Positions 9,007-17,843 of a stretch of 64,000 bases of DNA are shown here, in pieces; the first letter of the stretch is position 1, and each line of letters starts with the position of its first letter. The translations under genes and the position numbers were made by a program. The notes under the pieces were generated by a model. That model made no database searches. It saw only the letters and a list, made by a program, of their open reading frames with translations, and was not told the DNA's origin. Origin of the DNA: FEN-680 sp036845225 (lineage in GTDB: Bacteria > Actinomycetota > Geothermincolia > Fen-727 > Anoxymicrobiaceae); assembly GCA_036845225.1 (NCBI GenBank), contig DAIUEJ010000006.1:1-64000 (forward strand), read 5' to 3'.

Positions 9007-9543
9007 TTACAAAGCCACCTCGCGACCCGCCCCGAAGAACAGCCTCGCCGTCTTTGCCGACGGGCAGTCTTTCCGCCAATCCGTCGCGTTCTGCGCGCAG
9101 TGCCTGCACGAATGGAAGAAATGCGTGGCCAAGGTCAGGTTGCTCAGGAGCAAATAGAGCGCCAGCAGCTTCTTGTTCTTGCGCATGCCGATCGCGGGCG
9201 CGTTGGCGATAGTAGCGAGCGACAGGAGCTCGACGCCCGCGCCCAGCTTCATGTCGACTTCCTTGTCCTCGACCTTTGGCAGGTACATCGAGGTGAGCTT
9301 CCCCAGGTAGAACGAGTAGCACATGTTGCCGTAGCCGGCGCAACGGCAGCAGATCAGCATCCACGGCACGGTGGCGAACAGGGCCAGGGCCCCGAAGAAC
9401 GCCAGGAGCGACTTCCACGACCGCTCCTTTATCATCCCGACCAGGCCGACCAGGACTTGCAGCCCGATGACGACGAACCGGAACATCATCACCTTCGGGT
9501 TGGGACCACCGTACTCGGAGCACTCGACACATTCGCACGCCAT
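9007..9543 (-). CDS. Cys-rich membrane protein, unknown function
   Basis: 178 residues. It starts MACECVECSEYGG and has two or three hydrophobic helices (about 20-35, 45-65 and 110-135). Cys clusters are CECVEC at the N-terminus, CCRCAGYGNMC in the middle and CRHCAQ...DC near the C-terminus. The regular spacing suggests metal or Fe-S binding at the membrane face, but no known family is recognised. It ends convergently with the preceding plus-strand gene and starts next to the amidohydrolase stop on the same strand, so the two are probably co-transcribed. Confidence 0.6.
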   Translation of the reverse strand: MACECVECSEYGGPNPKVMMFRFVVIGLQVLVGLVGMIKERSWKSLLAFFGALALFATVPWMLICCRCAGYGNMCYSFYLGKLTSMYLPKVEDKEVDMKLGAGVELLSLATIANAPAIGMRKNKKLLALYLLLSNLTLATHFFHSCRHCAQNATDWRKDCPSAKTARLFFGAGREVAL

Positions 9544-9546
9544 CGC

Positions 9547-11115
9547 TCATCCCACCTGACTTGTGAAACCCGGTCCTTTATGGAGCAGCACGCCCGACCT
9601 GAAGACCGCCTGCACCCTCTCGACTGCCTTGAGGTCCTTGGTCGGGTCGGCGGCCAGGAGCACCATGTCCGCGTGATTGCCCGGCTCGATGGAGCCCAGC
9701 TCGCTTTCCATGTCCAGCAGCTTCGCGCCGTTGATGGTGGCGGCGCGCAGTATGTCTATCCTCGAGATGCCGAACCACTCGAGCAGCTCCATCTCCTCGA
9801 ACAACATGCCCGGCCACCCCATGGGTGTGCCGCCGTCGTTTCCGCAGCAGATGGTCGCGCCCGCCTCGTAGAGCATCTGGAGGTTGGGGTTCTTCTTCTC
9901 GAACGAGCCCAGGTACAGCTCGGGGTCGAACATCTTCTTGGACCCGCGCATGGTCTCGGCCTCGCCGTCCATGTAGAGGCTTACCAGTTTTATGTTCGAC
10001 TTGAGCACCGCCGGCTCGCTGAAGCCGGGGCTCAACTGCCACAGCAGCCGCTCGCGCTCCGCCTGCATCGCTTCCACGAGCGGCTCTTTCCGGGCGGGAT
10101 GCCCCTTCCGCGCGATGCCGAGCGCCATGCCGACGGAGACCGTCGGAGTCAGGTGGTGCTCGCCGGCCATGAACGCCTTCACGTCCGCGGGCTCCAGAAA
10201 GTCGTCGATCGGGACGTGCTCGAAATCGTCCACCCCCAGGCGCACCGCGCGCCGGAAACCCTCCAACTGCGACTGGTGGACCGCGACCTTCCGCCCCAGC
10301 CTGTGCGCCTCGTCGACGATGGCTCGCACCGACTCGTCGTCTATCACCGGCAGAGGCTTGTGCCCGTAGAACAGCGAGCGGTCGTCGAAGAACAGCTTGA
10401 TGAACCGCGCACCCTGGTCGACCGCACACCGCACGGCCTCGCGCCCCGACTCGGGCGAGTCCACGTTGATCGCCATGTCGCCGATCTTGTTTGCGATGAA
10501 CCGTGGCAACTGCTTCGAGAACTCGGGGTATCCGCCCGGGGCTTTCAGCGCCGCGCCGCAGCCGACCACCCGGGGCCCCAGCACCTCCAGCTTCTCCACG
10601 GCCTCCGAGATGTCGTTGAGCACACCTGAGCAGGCGCTCGCGTCCCTGATGGTGGTCACGCCGTTCACGGCGCAGTCCTCCAGGTTGCGCACCGCCTGGC
10701 GCTTAACGGAGAGGATGAGTGCGAGGTCTATGAACCCGGCGCCCGGCATCAGCACGTGAACGTGGGCGTTGATGAGGCCGGGGATGAGGAACATGCCGGT
10801 GCAGTCAAAGACCCTGTCAGCGCTCACCGAGTCGAGGTCCCGGGTCCCCACCAGCTCGAGGATGGTGCCGTCCTTGAAGATGACGCCGCGTTCACTCAGG
10901 ACCTGGCCCCGCTTGACGTCGACGACGTTCGCGCCCTTGAGGAACACCGTTCGCCCGCGCTCGGGCTTCCACTCGAAGGGGTCTCGCGGCTCGGACAGCC
11001 CCGCCCTGACCGAGCGGACCTTCCCCGCCAGGTAGCACGCGCCGGCGACCTTGGCGAGCACCGCGCCGCCCAAGGCCAGCTTCCAGATCTTTCCCTTGTC
11101 CATGTCAGATGCCAC
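9547..11115 (-). CDS. metal-dependent amidohydrolase (imidazolonepropionase-like)
   Basis: About 522 residues. The HVHVLMPG motif (HxH) ends the first beta strand. A Lys in FIKLFFDD, His in AVHQSQLE and in FEHVPIDD, and the Asp of GNDGGTPMGW complete the usual binuclear metal site. The C-terminal beta-sandwich (NHADMVLLAADPTKDL) is typical of the family. I prefer GTG 11115, because GGAGGT sits five bases ahead of it; ATG 11127 and ATG 11103 are alternatives. An N-terminal hydrophobic stretch (KLALGGAVLAKVAGACYLAG) may anchor it or be a signal. Substrate not identifiable. Confidence 0.85.
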   Translation of the reverse strand: MASDMDKGKIWKLALGGAVLAKVAGACYLAGKVRSVRAGLSEPRDPFEWKPERGRTVFLKGANVVDVKRGQVLSERGVIFKDGTILELVGTRDLDSVSADRVFDCTGMFLIPGLINAHVHVLMPGAGFIDLALILSVKRQAVRNLEDCAVNGVTTIRDASACSGVLNDISEAVEKLEVLGPRVVGCGAALKAPGGYPEFSKQLPRFIANKIGDMAINVDSPESGREAVRCAVDQGARFIKLFFDDRSLFYGHKPLPVIDDESVRAIVDEAHRLGRKVAVHQSQLEGFRRAVRLGVDDFEHVPIDDFLEPADVKAFMAGEHHLTPTVSVGMALGIARKGHPARKEPLVEAMQAERERLLWQLSPGFSEPAVLKSNIKLVSLYMDGEAETMRGSKKMFDPELYLGSFEKKNPNLQMLYEAGATICCGNDGGTPMGWPGMLFEEMELLEWFGISRIDILRAATINGAKLLDMESELGSIEPGNHADMVLLAADPTKDLKAVERVQAVFRSGVLLHKGPGFTSQVG

Positions 11116-11207
11116 AGCGACCTCCATGGGCTAGACGACCTGATAATCATACAGTAGAAGGCGGGCTGCCGGTCCAACAGGAACGCTGTTCACGCTTGAG
11201 AGATGCC

Positions 11208-12308
11208 TCAGTAATTCTCGACCACCGCAGCCGGCGCCACGGCAGTCTCTTCGACGGCTTCCGCCTCGCGCAACCTGGCCGCGTCCCTGCTCGCCAGCAC
11301 GAAGAAGACGCCCAGGAACACCAGCGGCAGGTAGAACATGAAGAAGCGCCATGCCATGGTGGTCACGGCGACGACGTTCTTCGCCATGAAGATGCTGAAG
11401 ACGGCCGCGAAAGTGCCTTCGGCGACGCCGCTCTCGCCGGGGACCGGCGTGAACGGCAGGATGCTCGATACGATCACCTGCGCCAGGAAAGCCTTCCAGA
11501 AGAACTGGGGGTACCCGAGCCCACGCAGCAGCCAGGACGCCACGAACATCTCCGAGACCCAGAAGAACACGGTCAACAGCACGATCGCCACCAGGCGCGA
11601 CTTGCTCCCCTTGAGGAGCCGGCCCAGACTGGCCGAGAAGTCCTCCATGATGTCGGTGAGGCGCTCGACCGCGCGCCTGTACTTCGGCCGCTGGTGATAG
11701 CGCCTGGGGGTGAAGAAGTCCATCAGCTTCGTGACGCGGTGAGGGTCGCGCATGGAAAAGACGGCGACCACGAAGACCAGGAAGCCGATGGATGCCCCCA
11801 TCACCAGCAGCGCCCGGATACCCAAAGATACGTGTATCCTGGCCGCACTCAGCACCAGCACCACCGGCATTGCGATGGTGAGCAGCAGGACGGAGAGCGC
11901 CGCGCCCACGCTGGCGACCGCAGTCGCCTCACCACCCGTGAGCCCGTACCGGTTGAGGAAGAATATCTGGACAGGCACGGTCGCCGTGCGGTAGGGGGTC
12001 ACCGAGCCGGTAAAGGCGCTCCCCAGGACCGCCTTGCTGGTGTTCCACAGCGGGATGCGCCTGCCGATGCCGCGGATGATGAGGTTGAACCGCACGCACT
12101 CGGAGACCCACTTGCCGACGACCAGCAGTATCACGACCGCGAAGGAATAGACATCGATGCGGGAGACCGCCTTCAAGGTGTTGCGGTCCATGGTCAGGAA
12201 CGACAGGAGGACGATAGCCCCGACGCTCACCCCGATGGCGACGACCATGTACATCCGCAGGTGGCGCTTGTGCGCCTCTATTCCGTTTCCGTTTGTCGCC
12301 GCATCCAT
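11208..12308 (-). CDS. flippase-like/UPF0104 integral membrane protein
   Basis: About 366 residues with seven or eight hydrophobic helices. It resembles the lysylphosphatidylglycerol-synthase transmembrane family (UPF0104), whose members are lipid flippase domains lacking the aminoacyltransferase domain. The sequence RFNLIIRGIGRRIPLWNTSK followed by GSAFTGSVTPYRTATVPVQ matches the conserved region with SxTPxRxG. I chose ATG 12308 (GGTGA upstream); the frame is open to an ATG at 12371. It probably moves or modifies membrane lipid precursors. Confidence 0.7.
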   Translation of the reverse strand: MDAATNGNGIEAHKRHLRMYMVVAIGVSVGAIVLLSFLTMDRNTLKAVSRIDVYSFAVVILLVVGKWVSECVRFNLIIRGIGRRIPLWNTSKAVLGSAFTGSVTPYRTATVPVQIFFLNRYGLTGGEATAVASVGAALSVLLLTIAMPVVLVLSAARIHVSLGIRALLVMGASIGFLVFVVAVFSMRDPHRVTKLMDFFTPRRYHQRPKYRRAVERLTDIMEDFSASLGRLLKGSKSRLVAIVLLTVFFWVSEMFVASWLLRGLGYPQFFWKAFLAQVIVSSILPFTPVPGESGVAEGTFAAVFSIFMAKNVVAVTTMAWRFFMFYLPLVFLGVFFVLASRDAARLREAEAVEETAVAPAAVVENY

Positions 12309-12570
12309 TCCTGTCACCGTTCTTGGCGCGCCGAAGTGCTTGCTAGAGTCCTCAACCAGTCGCTTTCTCATTCACGATTCCGGGGAGATTACCTGTTTGC
12401 GGCCGCGACTTCGACCGTAATAGCTGTCACAGGCGCTTGGTATGCTTACCCTGATGATCGAGGAGAGGATCCACGTTGCCCGGCCCTCGTGGTTCATACG
12501 TAGATGGAAGAGTTTCTTGACAGGTCTTCTACACGCGTCTCAACGGGAGGTTGATTGATGATTGGAATAA

Positions 12571-12599
12571 TTGACACCCATTGTCACCGTGCCTACACT
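12571..12599 (+). promoter_or_regulatory. sigma70-type promoter
   Basis: TTGACA at 12571-12576 and TACACT at 12594-12599 are separated by exactly 17 bases. The predicted start, seven bases after the -10, is 12606. Confidence 0.7.
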
Positions 12600-12605
12600 A
12601 GTATT

Positions 12606-12676
12606 GTGACAAGGTGCCGTAGCCTACGGCTACAGACAAAGAACTCCGATTCTGTCGGGGTTTCTTTGTTTCAGAC
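12606..12676 (+). ncRNA. putative small RNA with 5' end complementary to tRNA-Asp anticodon arm
   Basis: A transcript from the promoter at 12571 would start with GTGACAAGGTGCCG (12606-12619). This is the exact reverse complement of 14 bases in the anticodon arm of the tRNA-Asp located 150 bases downstream (12769-12782). It would then form a small GTAGCC/GGCTAC hairpin and end at a strong terminator-type hairpin (ACAAAGAACTCCGA ... TCGGGGTTTCTTTGT, 12635-12668). No start codon with ribosome-binding site lies inside. It may be a tRNA-binding regulator, or a leftover of a tRNA-targeted integration site. It is not known to be transcribed. Confidence 0.45.
12635..12672 (+). terminator. intrinsic terminator-like hairpin
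   Basis: Fourteen-base arm with one bulge, five-base loop (TTCTG), AT-rich base and T-rich end. It separates the putative small RNA from the tRNA gene. Confidence 0.7.
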
Positions 12677-12743
12677 GGTAATTCCCTCCACCAACTGCTC
12701 ACAAGAAAACTCGGCGTTAGCTCTAAAACCGTTGGAGGATAGT

Positions 12744-12820
12744 GGGCCTGTAGCTCAGTCAGGGAGAGCGGCACCTTGTCACGGTGTGCGTCGCGGGTTC
12801 AAATCCCGCCAGGTCCACCA
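12744..12820 (+). tRNA. tRNA-Asp (GTC)
   Basis: The acceptor arm GGGCCTG pairs with CAGGTCC, a D-arm follows, the anticodon loop reads TTGTCAC giving anticodon GUC, and the T-arm is GCGGGTTCAAATCCCGC. CCA is encoded at 12818-12820. It reads aspartate codons. Confidence 0.95.
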
Positions 12821-12881
12821 CCTGCTCATGTAGGTGGGCCCCCTGTTTGAGATGACAATCAACGGGGCTTATCCTTACGAC

Positions 12882-12920
12882 ATGAGGGAGCCGGCCTTGG
12901 CAGGCTCCCTCATACCTTTT
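12882..12920 (+). terminator. bidirectional hairpin after tRNA-Asp
   Basis: ATGAGGGAGCC (12882-12892) pairs perfectly over 11 bases with GGCTCCCTCAT (12903-12913), with a ten-base loop, then ACCTTTT. It probably ends the tRNA transcript. Confidence 0.65.
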
Positions 12921-13194
12921 CCAGCAGCGATCTCTTCGTCTGGCTGAGCAGAAGGGGTCCGTGTTTCCAAAATATTTCTCAGTTTTCTCTTTACATTGGC
13001 TCGCCCCGTCCCTATAATGGCAATTCCAATGATAATATATATATCCAAAGTAGGATAACTAATGATATCACCAATGGACAAGCCTGGCATCACAAACCAG
13101 AAGTTGAAAACGTGTGCTTGCGTTGTTGTCGAGCTTGGTTTGACTTTCTCGTTTCTGTAGTGTAAAGATAACCCCCCGGCTTGCTTAGTTTAGG
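12921..13194. other. AT-richer intergenic stretch with a weak promoter before 13195
   Basis: No convincing gene. The stretch is noticeably AT-richer than its surroundings. TTGACT (13141-13146) and TAAAGA (13164-13169), 17 bases apart, may be the promoter for the gene at 13195, but the -10 is poor. Confidence 0.4.
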
Positions 13195-14316
13195 ATGGCA
13201 AGGATGCAGCAGCTCAGGATTCTTTACCTAGATGCAAAGAGGGACAAAGCCCTGCAGAGGGCACTAAGCAAGTACGGCACAGTGTCCTACGCACAAGACC
13301 TCAACTCTGCTCTGTTCTTGATGGCCGACAACGATTTCGACTACTACTTCATCGACGCTGACGTCCCCGAGTCGCAGGCCTTTCTCAAGCACCTTCGTCA
13401 CGATCCCCAACTGACCACTCCAAGGGGAGTCGTACTGCTGACCATGAACGATGAGGAGGATTGCGAAGCATGGGCAGTCGATACGTTTCTCTCGAGAGAC
13501 AACGCTATCGATGATATCTCATATGTCTTCTCCCACCTCAAAGGAGACAGGTGCGAATCGGCGACCGTGCTCAGGATTGCGTCCTTCAACCCCGAAGGAC
13601 CGGTGCGTCAGTTGGACTCGGTCAGCGAGCACTCAAAGCCGACGATAGCAGCGAGTGAACCAGCGGACCCAGAAGAGACTGACGCCCGCGAGCACTTGAA
13701 CTTGCGGCATCGCAAGGAGTTCAACGGCGCGGACACAGACGCGACCGTAAACTCAGCGCAGCCCTCAAACAAAGCACGAAATATGCGCCTGACATTAGTT
13801 GGGGCGTTGTTGGTCGTTCTTGGTGTATGGCTGTTTGTAGCCGGGCCGTTGAGCACAAAAGCGTCGAAGTCGAAGAGCAAGGAATCTACTCGAAAGCGCG
13901 TGAATGCTGAAGCGCAGAGAGAGTCCAAGGCTGATCAGAAGTACGAGTCCAGCGCACCTGGCTCGACGCCTGCGACCACTACTACAGCGCCGGCCCCTGC
14001 TCCCAGTCCTGTCGAAGCCAGCAGCGTGGCTCCGACAGACACGAGCGAGCAGCCCGCCCCGACAACTCCTCCCCCTGCTCAACCCGCGGTGAATCATCCA
14101 CCCGGTGTCAGTATTGCCGGACCCACGCAAGTCATGAGAGGTCAGTCAGCCAACTATTCAGCTTCGGGGTCCGACCCCGATGGCGATTCTGTTTCATTCA
14201 GTTGGACATCCAGGACCATGTGCTGGAGCACGCCAGGTCTGTACAGCGTCTCTGTAACGGTGACAGACAGCAAAGGAGCAACCGGCGCAAACTCGATCAG
14301 CGTTCGTGTTATCTGA
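13195..14316 (+). CDS. degenerate receiver-like domain, TM helix and PKD domain
   Basis: 373 residues. The N-terminus (about 1-115) resembles a response-regulator receiver: LRILYLDAKRD supplies the acidic pair and DYYFIDADVPES the likely phospho-acceptor Asp region, but the conserved Lys appears as Arg (FLSRDN). A charged linker leads to one transmembrane helix (LTLVGALLVVLGVWLFVAG, near 205-222). Then come a Pro/Thr-rich stretch and a C-terminal PKD/Ig-like domain (VSIAGPTQVMRGQSANYSAS onward). The receiver part would be cytoplasmic and the PKD domain outside, a rare combination. It may form an operon with the repeat protein 35 bases downstream. Confidence 0.7.
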   Translation: MARMQQLRILYLDAKRDKALQRALSKYGTVSYAQDLNSALFLMADNDFDYYFIDADVPESQAFLKHLRHDPQLTTPRGVVLLTMNDEEDCEAWAVDTFLSRDNAIDDISYVFSHLKGDRCESATVLRIASFNPEGPVRQLDSVSEHSKPTIAASEPADPEETDAREHLNLRHRKEFNGADTDATVNSAQPSNKARNMRLTLVGALLVVLGVWLFVAGPLSTKASKSKSKESTRKRVNAEAQRESKADQKYESSAPGSTPATTTTAPAPAPSPVEASSVAPTDTSEQPAPTTPPPAQPAVNHPPGVSIAGPTQVMRGQSANYSASGSDPDGDSVSFSWTSRTMCWSTPGLYSVSVTVTDSKGATGANSISVRVI

Positions 14317-14351
14317 GCCCGGGAAGCGTGTCTGACAAGGATGGAGGGGGA

Positions 14352-17300
14352 ATGGGACACAGAATCAGCGCATTGACTGCAGCGGTGACATTGCTGATAG
14401 CCGGACTGGCTACGATTCTTGCACCCGGCATCGCACAGGCATACCCGCCCGGCTTTACTTCTGACAAGCTGGCGGTGTCGTCAGCGTGTGATGATGCCGT
14501 CGACGTAGCCGCCTCCGGAGAATACGTCCATTTGGTTAGAACGACGCCTAGCGGGACTCTCTACTACACCCGTATGAGTCACTACGGAGACACTCGTGAC
14601 TTCCAGACCAGGGTCGATCTCTCGGGCACGTACGCGGACCACTGCCCAGCCATAGGAGCTAAGACAAACGGTGAAGTCTACATCGCTTACACAAGCCATG
14701 ATCCTTTTGAACAAGGGGCTCCGAACAACGAGCAGCTCTGCCTCCGCCACTCGCCTGATAATGGTGTCACCTGGCAGGCAGGCTACCTCGAGCGCACCAC
14801 TGACTCTCACAACCACGCCAACCCACGCTTCGGCCTCTCAGACAACGGCAGTCTCCTACTCGTCTACCAGGACTACGGGTCGGGCCATTCGGAGGTCTAT
14901 TTCCGTGAGGTCAACAGCCTCGGTTGGACTAGTCAAATTATCGCAAGTGAAGCCGATTCGACCGCTGACTATTACCCTTCGATCTGCGGCTTTGGAGCGA
15001 ACGATTACACAATCGCTTACGAGGAGATCGTTGGATCGGATAGCCGTATCAAGGTCGCGCGTTACCAGTCCGGAACCTGGACTTTTCGCTGGACCTTATC
15101 TGACGCGGTAAGCGGTCACAGCAAGTCATTCCCGGATATCGTGACCTATGCCGGGGACCGCTATTGCGTGGTCTGGAACGACTACGACGGGGCCAACAGT
15201 GAGGCGTGGGAGCGGCGCTTCATACTCGGAGCGTGGGCTGCCGAGCAAAAGTTGTACGACGCCAATGCGCAGGCCCATTGCTGCCCGCGGGTATGCCGGG
15301 GCTCGACCTTGAGAGCCTGTCGAGCTTCCGCGACCCAAGTTGCTTCTGTTACTACCGGAGCAGACACGACCCTTATGGACAACATCGCGCCTTTCGAGTC
15401 TGCCCATAGCCTCGCCTGGGCGTGGGATGGTACACGGTCTTACCTCGTTGTGGCCTCGGACACCGGCGCGAGCGGTCAGGTCTTCTTGAAGCGGACGGAT
15501 GGGACTGCTCCTACCAGTACCGTCCAGGTGAATGGGGTGACTTCTACCGTCGGGGGAGACGACGCATTTGTCAAGAACGATTTCACGCTATCGTTCCCCG
15601 ACGCTCTCGACGATTGGAACGTGACCGGTACCTACGGTACAGACTCGTTCACCAACGGCGTTACATGCGTCCATCTGAGCTATTCGAGTGATCCGGGCGC
15701 GGGGCCCGGAGAGTGGGCTGACTTGCCTACTACTCCCAACTTAAATGCTGAGATTGCGAACGCCCCCTGGAGCTGCACAGCTAAGGTGGCTTCTGGCTTG
15801 CCCGACGGCCGCTGGTACCTTAAGGGCACAGTCACCGACACCGCCGGCAATACTTTCGACGCGGTCAGCGGTTGTGTCGTGGTCGACAAGGGTACACCCG
15901 CTACCACCCTCAATGCCAACGGCACAGCAGGCACGAACGGCTGGCTTCGATCCAACGCGAGCTGCAACCTGGTTTCGGTCGACCCGAACCCCGACTACTC
16001 CGAGTACAAGCTCGAGAACACGACCACGGGACAGAAAGACCCCAACTGGACGCGCTACCACGGTGCGTTCAACCTGGTCAACGGCAAGTGGATAGTTACC
16101 TACCGCTCGGTTGACAAGGCGGGCAACGTCGAAGCAGCGAAGACCAAGTCGGTCAACGTAGACACTGTTGCACCCAAAGCTTATGTGACCCGTCCCGACA
16201 AGGGCACCATCCAGACTGGCTATTACACCGACGAGAGTTTCCGTCTGGCGGGTACCGGCACTGACTCCAACGGTCTCTCATGGGCTTCGATCTTCGTTGA
16301 CGGGGTCAAGAAGTACGAAACGTCGGATTCCTTCAACATGTCTTACGTATGGAAGCTGGCTGGAGTTGAAGAAGGCAACCATGCGATAAAGGTCAAAACC
16401 CGGGATGCCGCCGGCAATCCCGGGCAGACCTCCAAGAACGTCTTCGTTGGGAACGTAGCTAAGGACTGGTATTTCGCAGAGGGTAACACCCTGCCCGAAT
16501 TCGATGAGTGGCTCTGCGTCCTGAACCCGGGCGACCAGGCGGCCAGGTACCAGATCTCGTTCATGCTCGAGACCGGAGAAGTGCGCAACTTCGAGCGCTC
16601 GATGTTGCCCAAACAGCGCGATACGGTCAAGGTGAAGGACTACATCAGCGATCCCCACGCGGGCGTATCTGTGAAGATACATTCGGACAATCAAGCGGTC
16701 ATTGCTGAGCGCCCGATGTACTTCCTCTACAAGAACGGCGTCCCCGGCTATACCTGGAAGGGCGGCCACAATGTGATGGGCGTGAACGTCCTCCAGAGGG
16801 AGTGGTACTTCGCTGAAGGCACGACCAGGTTCAACGACCCGGACGCGAACAACTTCGAACAGTGGCTCACCATCCAGAATCCATCGGACACACAGGCGGC
16901 CAACGTGGTCGTGACATACATGCTGGGCACGGGGCAGAATGTCGACCGGGTCTACAACGTCGCCCCGCATTCGCGCTGCACGGTCGAGGTCGCAAGAGAC
17001 ATCGGCATCAATCAGGACGTTTCTACTCGCATCGTGTCAGACATACCGATTGCTGCCGAAAGGCCGATGTATTTCAGCTACCACGGATTCGCGGTGGACG
17101 GCAGCAACGTGGTCGGGGCCACCGGCCCGGATACGTCCTGGGCGTTCGCGGAAGGATGCACCAGGGCTGGCTTCCAGGAATGGCTCACGATCCAGAACCC
17201 GAATGACGTTGTGGCCAATTGCCAGATCAAGTACCTGACTGGAGAAGGCAAGATCACGACGGTGACCCGGCAGGTGAGGCCCAGGAGCCGTGACACGGTT

Positions 17301-17777
17301 GACGTGCTTCAGCACGTGGGCGACAACCAGGATGTTTCGATCAAGATGATTTCCGATGTCCCTGTGATAGCAGAGCGACCGATGTACTACATCTATGGCA
17401 TGGATTCAGGCAAGAACTGGAACGGTGGCGACTCGGTAGTCGGTAATCCGGCGCCAAGCACCGCCTATTTCCTGGCCGAAGGCACGACCATCTCGAACTT
17501 CGATACTTATTACAGCCTGATGAACCCGAGAGAAGACAAGAGCTGCAACGTGACGATCGAGTACATGTTCGGAGACGGGACGACCCAGCGGCTTGAGTAC
17601 TGCATCAACCCGCATTCGAGGATCACGATAAATGTCCGCGAAGCGATAGCAAGGGAAGCCAACGTCAGCGGTTCGATCTCCGCGGCGTTCCCGATAGTGA
17701 TCGAGCGCCCGATGTACTTCAACTACGGGCAGGGGATCACCGGCGGGCATGATGTGAGTGGCTACGGCGTCGATTAG
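14352..17777 (+). CDS. large secreted protein: propeller-like N-terminus, Ig-like domains, four FAEG repeats
   Basis: 1141 residues from ATG 14352, chosen because GGAGGGGGA precedes it and it opens with a signal peptide (MGHRISALTAAVTLLIAG, cleavage near AQA). The open frame extends upstream into the previous gene. Residues about 40-380 have the look of a sialidase-like propeller with repeated hydrophobic-Asp patterns. Ig-like domains follow (around 390-700). The C-terminus has four ~110-residue repeats starting at residues 706, 818, 930 and 1039. Each opens with (W/Y)xFAEG(x)T and contains WLTIQNP and the late block ERPMYF(x)Y. Such repeats are seen in secreted proteins of several actinobacterial lineages. 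The region around residues 305-325 is oddly Cys/Arg-rich and may hide two compensating indels. Likely a surface or matrix protein. Confidence 0.8.
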   Translation: MGHRISALTAAVTLLIAGLATILAPGIAQAYPPGFTSDKLAVSSACDDAVDVAASGEYVHLVRTTPSGTLYYTRMSHYGDTRDFQTRVDLSGTYADHCPAIGAKTNGEVYIAYTSHDPFEQGAPNNEQLCLRHSPDNGVTWQAGYLERTTDSHNHANPRFGLSDNGSLLLVYQDYGSGHSEVYFREVNSLGWTSQIIASEADSTADYYPSICGFGANDYTIAYEEIVGSDSRIKVARYQSGTWTFRWTLSDAVSGHSKSFPDIVTYAGDRYCVVWNDYDGANSEAWERRFILGAWAAEQKLYDANAQAHCCPRVCRGSTLRACRASATQVASVTTGADTTLMDNIAPFESAHSLAWAWDGTRSYLVVASDTGASGQVFLKRTDGTAPTSTVQVNGVTSTVGGDDAFVKNDFTLSFPDALDDWNVTGTYGTDSFTNGVTCVHLSYSSDPGAGPGEWADLPTTPNLNAEIANAPWSCTAKVASGLPDGRWYLKGTVTDTAGNTFDAVSGCVVVDKGTPATTLNANGTAGTNGWLRSNASCNLVSVDPNPDYSEYKLENTTTGQKDPNWTRYHGAFNLVNGKWIVTYRSVDKAGNVEAAKTKSVNVDTVAPKAYVTRPDKGTIQTGYYTDESFRLAGTGTDSNGLSWASIFVDGVKKYETSDSFNMSYVWKLAGVEEGNHAIKVKTRDAAGNPGQTSKNVFVGNVAKDWYFAEGNTLPEFDEWLCVLNPGDQAARYQISFMLETGEVRNFERSMLPKQRDTVKVKDYISDPHAGVSVKIHSDNQAVIAERPMYFLYKNGVPGYTWKGGHNVMGVNVLQREWYFAEGTTRFNDPDANNFEQWLTIQNPSDTQAANVVVTYMLGTGQNVDRVYNVAPHSRCTVEVARDIGINQDVSTRIVSDIPIAAERPMYFSYHGFAVDGSNVVGATGPDTSWAFAEGCTRAGFQEWLTIQNPNDVVANCQIKYLTGEGKITTVTRQVRPRSRDTVDVLQHVGDNQDVSIKMISDVPVIAERPMYYIYGMDSGKNWNGGDSVVGNPAPSTAYFLAEGTTISNFDTYYSLMNPREDKSCNVTIEYMFGDGTTQRLEYCINPHSRITINVREAIAREANVSGSISAAFPIVIERPMYFNYGQGITGGHDVSGYGVD

Positions 17778-17843
17778 ATGGCAATCTTTAAGATGGGAGA
17801 GTCGCGAAAATGGAACTAACGACGCCTGGGGTTGCCACACGGT

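Noticed and set aside
8959..10629. Long plus-strand frame of 556 residues opposite the amidohydrolase
   Set aside because: Its composition (Arg/His/Leu/Gln-rich, no hydrophobic cores) is that of an antisense shadow; the minus-strand gene has clear motifs.
12606..12744. T-box riboswitch before the tRNA
   Set aside because: No T-box bulge sequence (TGGNACCGCG-like) and no aminoacyl-tRNA synthetase or amino-acid gene follows; the tRNA match is antisense to the anticodon arm instead.
12555..12833. Plus-strand reading frame over the tRNA-Asp
   Set aside because: It reads through a promoter, terminator and tRNA, which explain the sequence better.
12875..13093. Small minus-strand reading frame of 72 residues
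   Set aside because: It runs across the tRNA-side terminator hairpin, has no clear ribosome-binding site and resembles no known protein; the AT-rich base use is that of non-coding DNA.
15240..15345. Possible pair of compensating frameshifts in the FAEG-repeat protein
   Set aside because: The Cys/Arg-rich stretch looks odd, but the frame is open throughout and I cannot show a better alternative without homologs.
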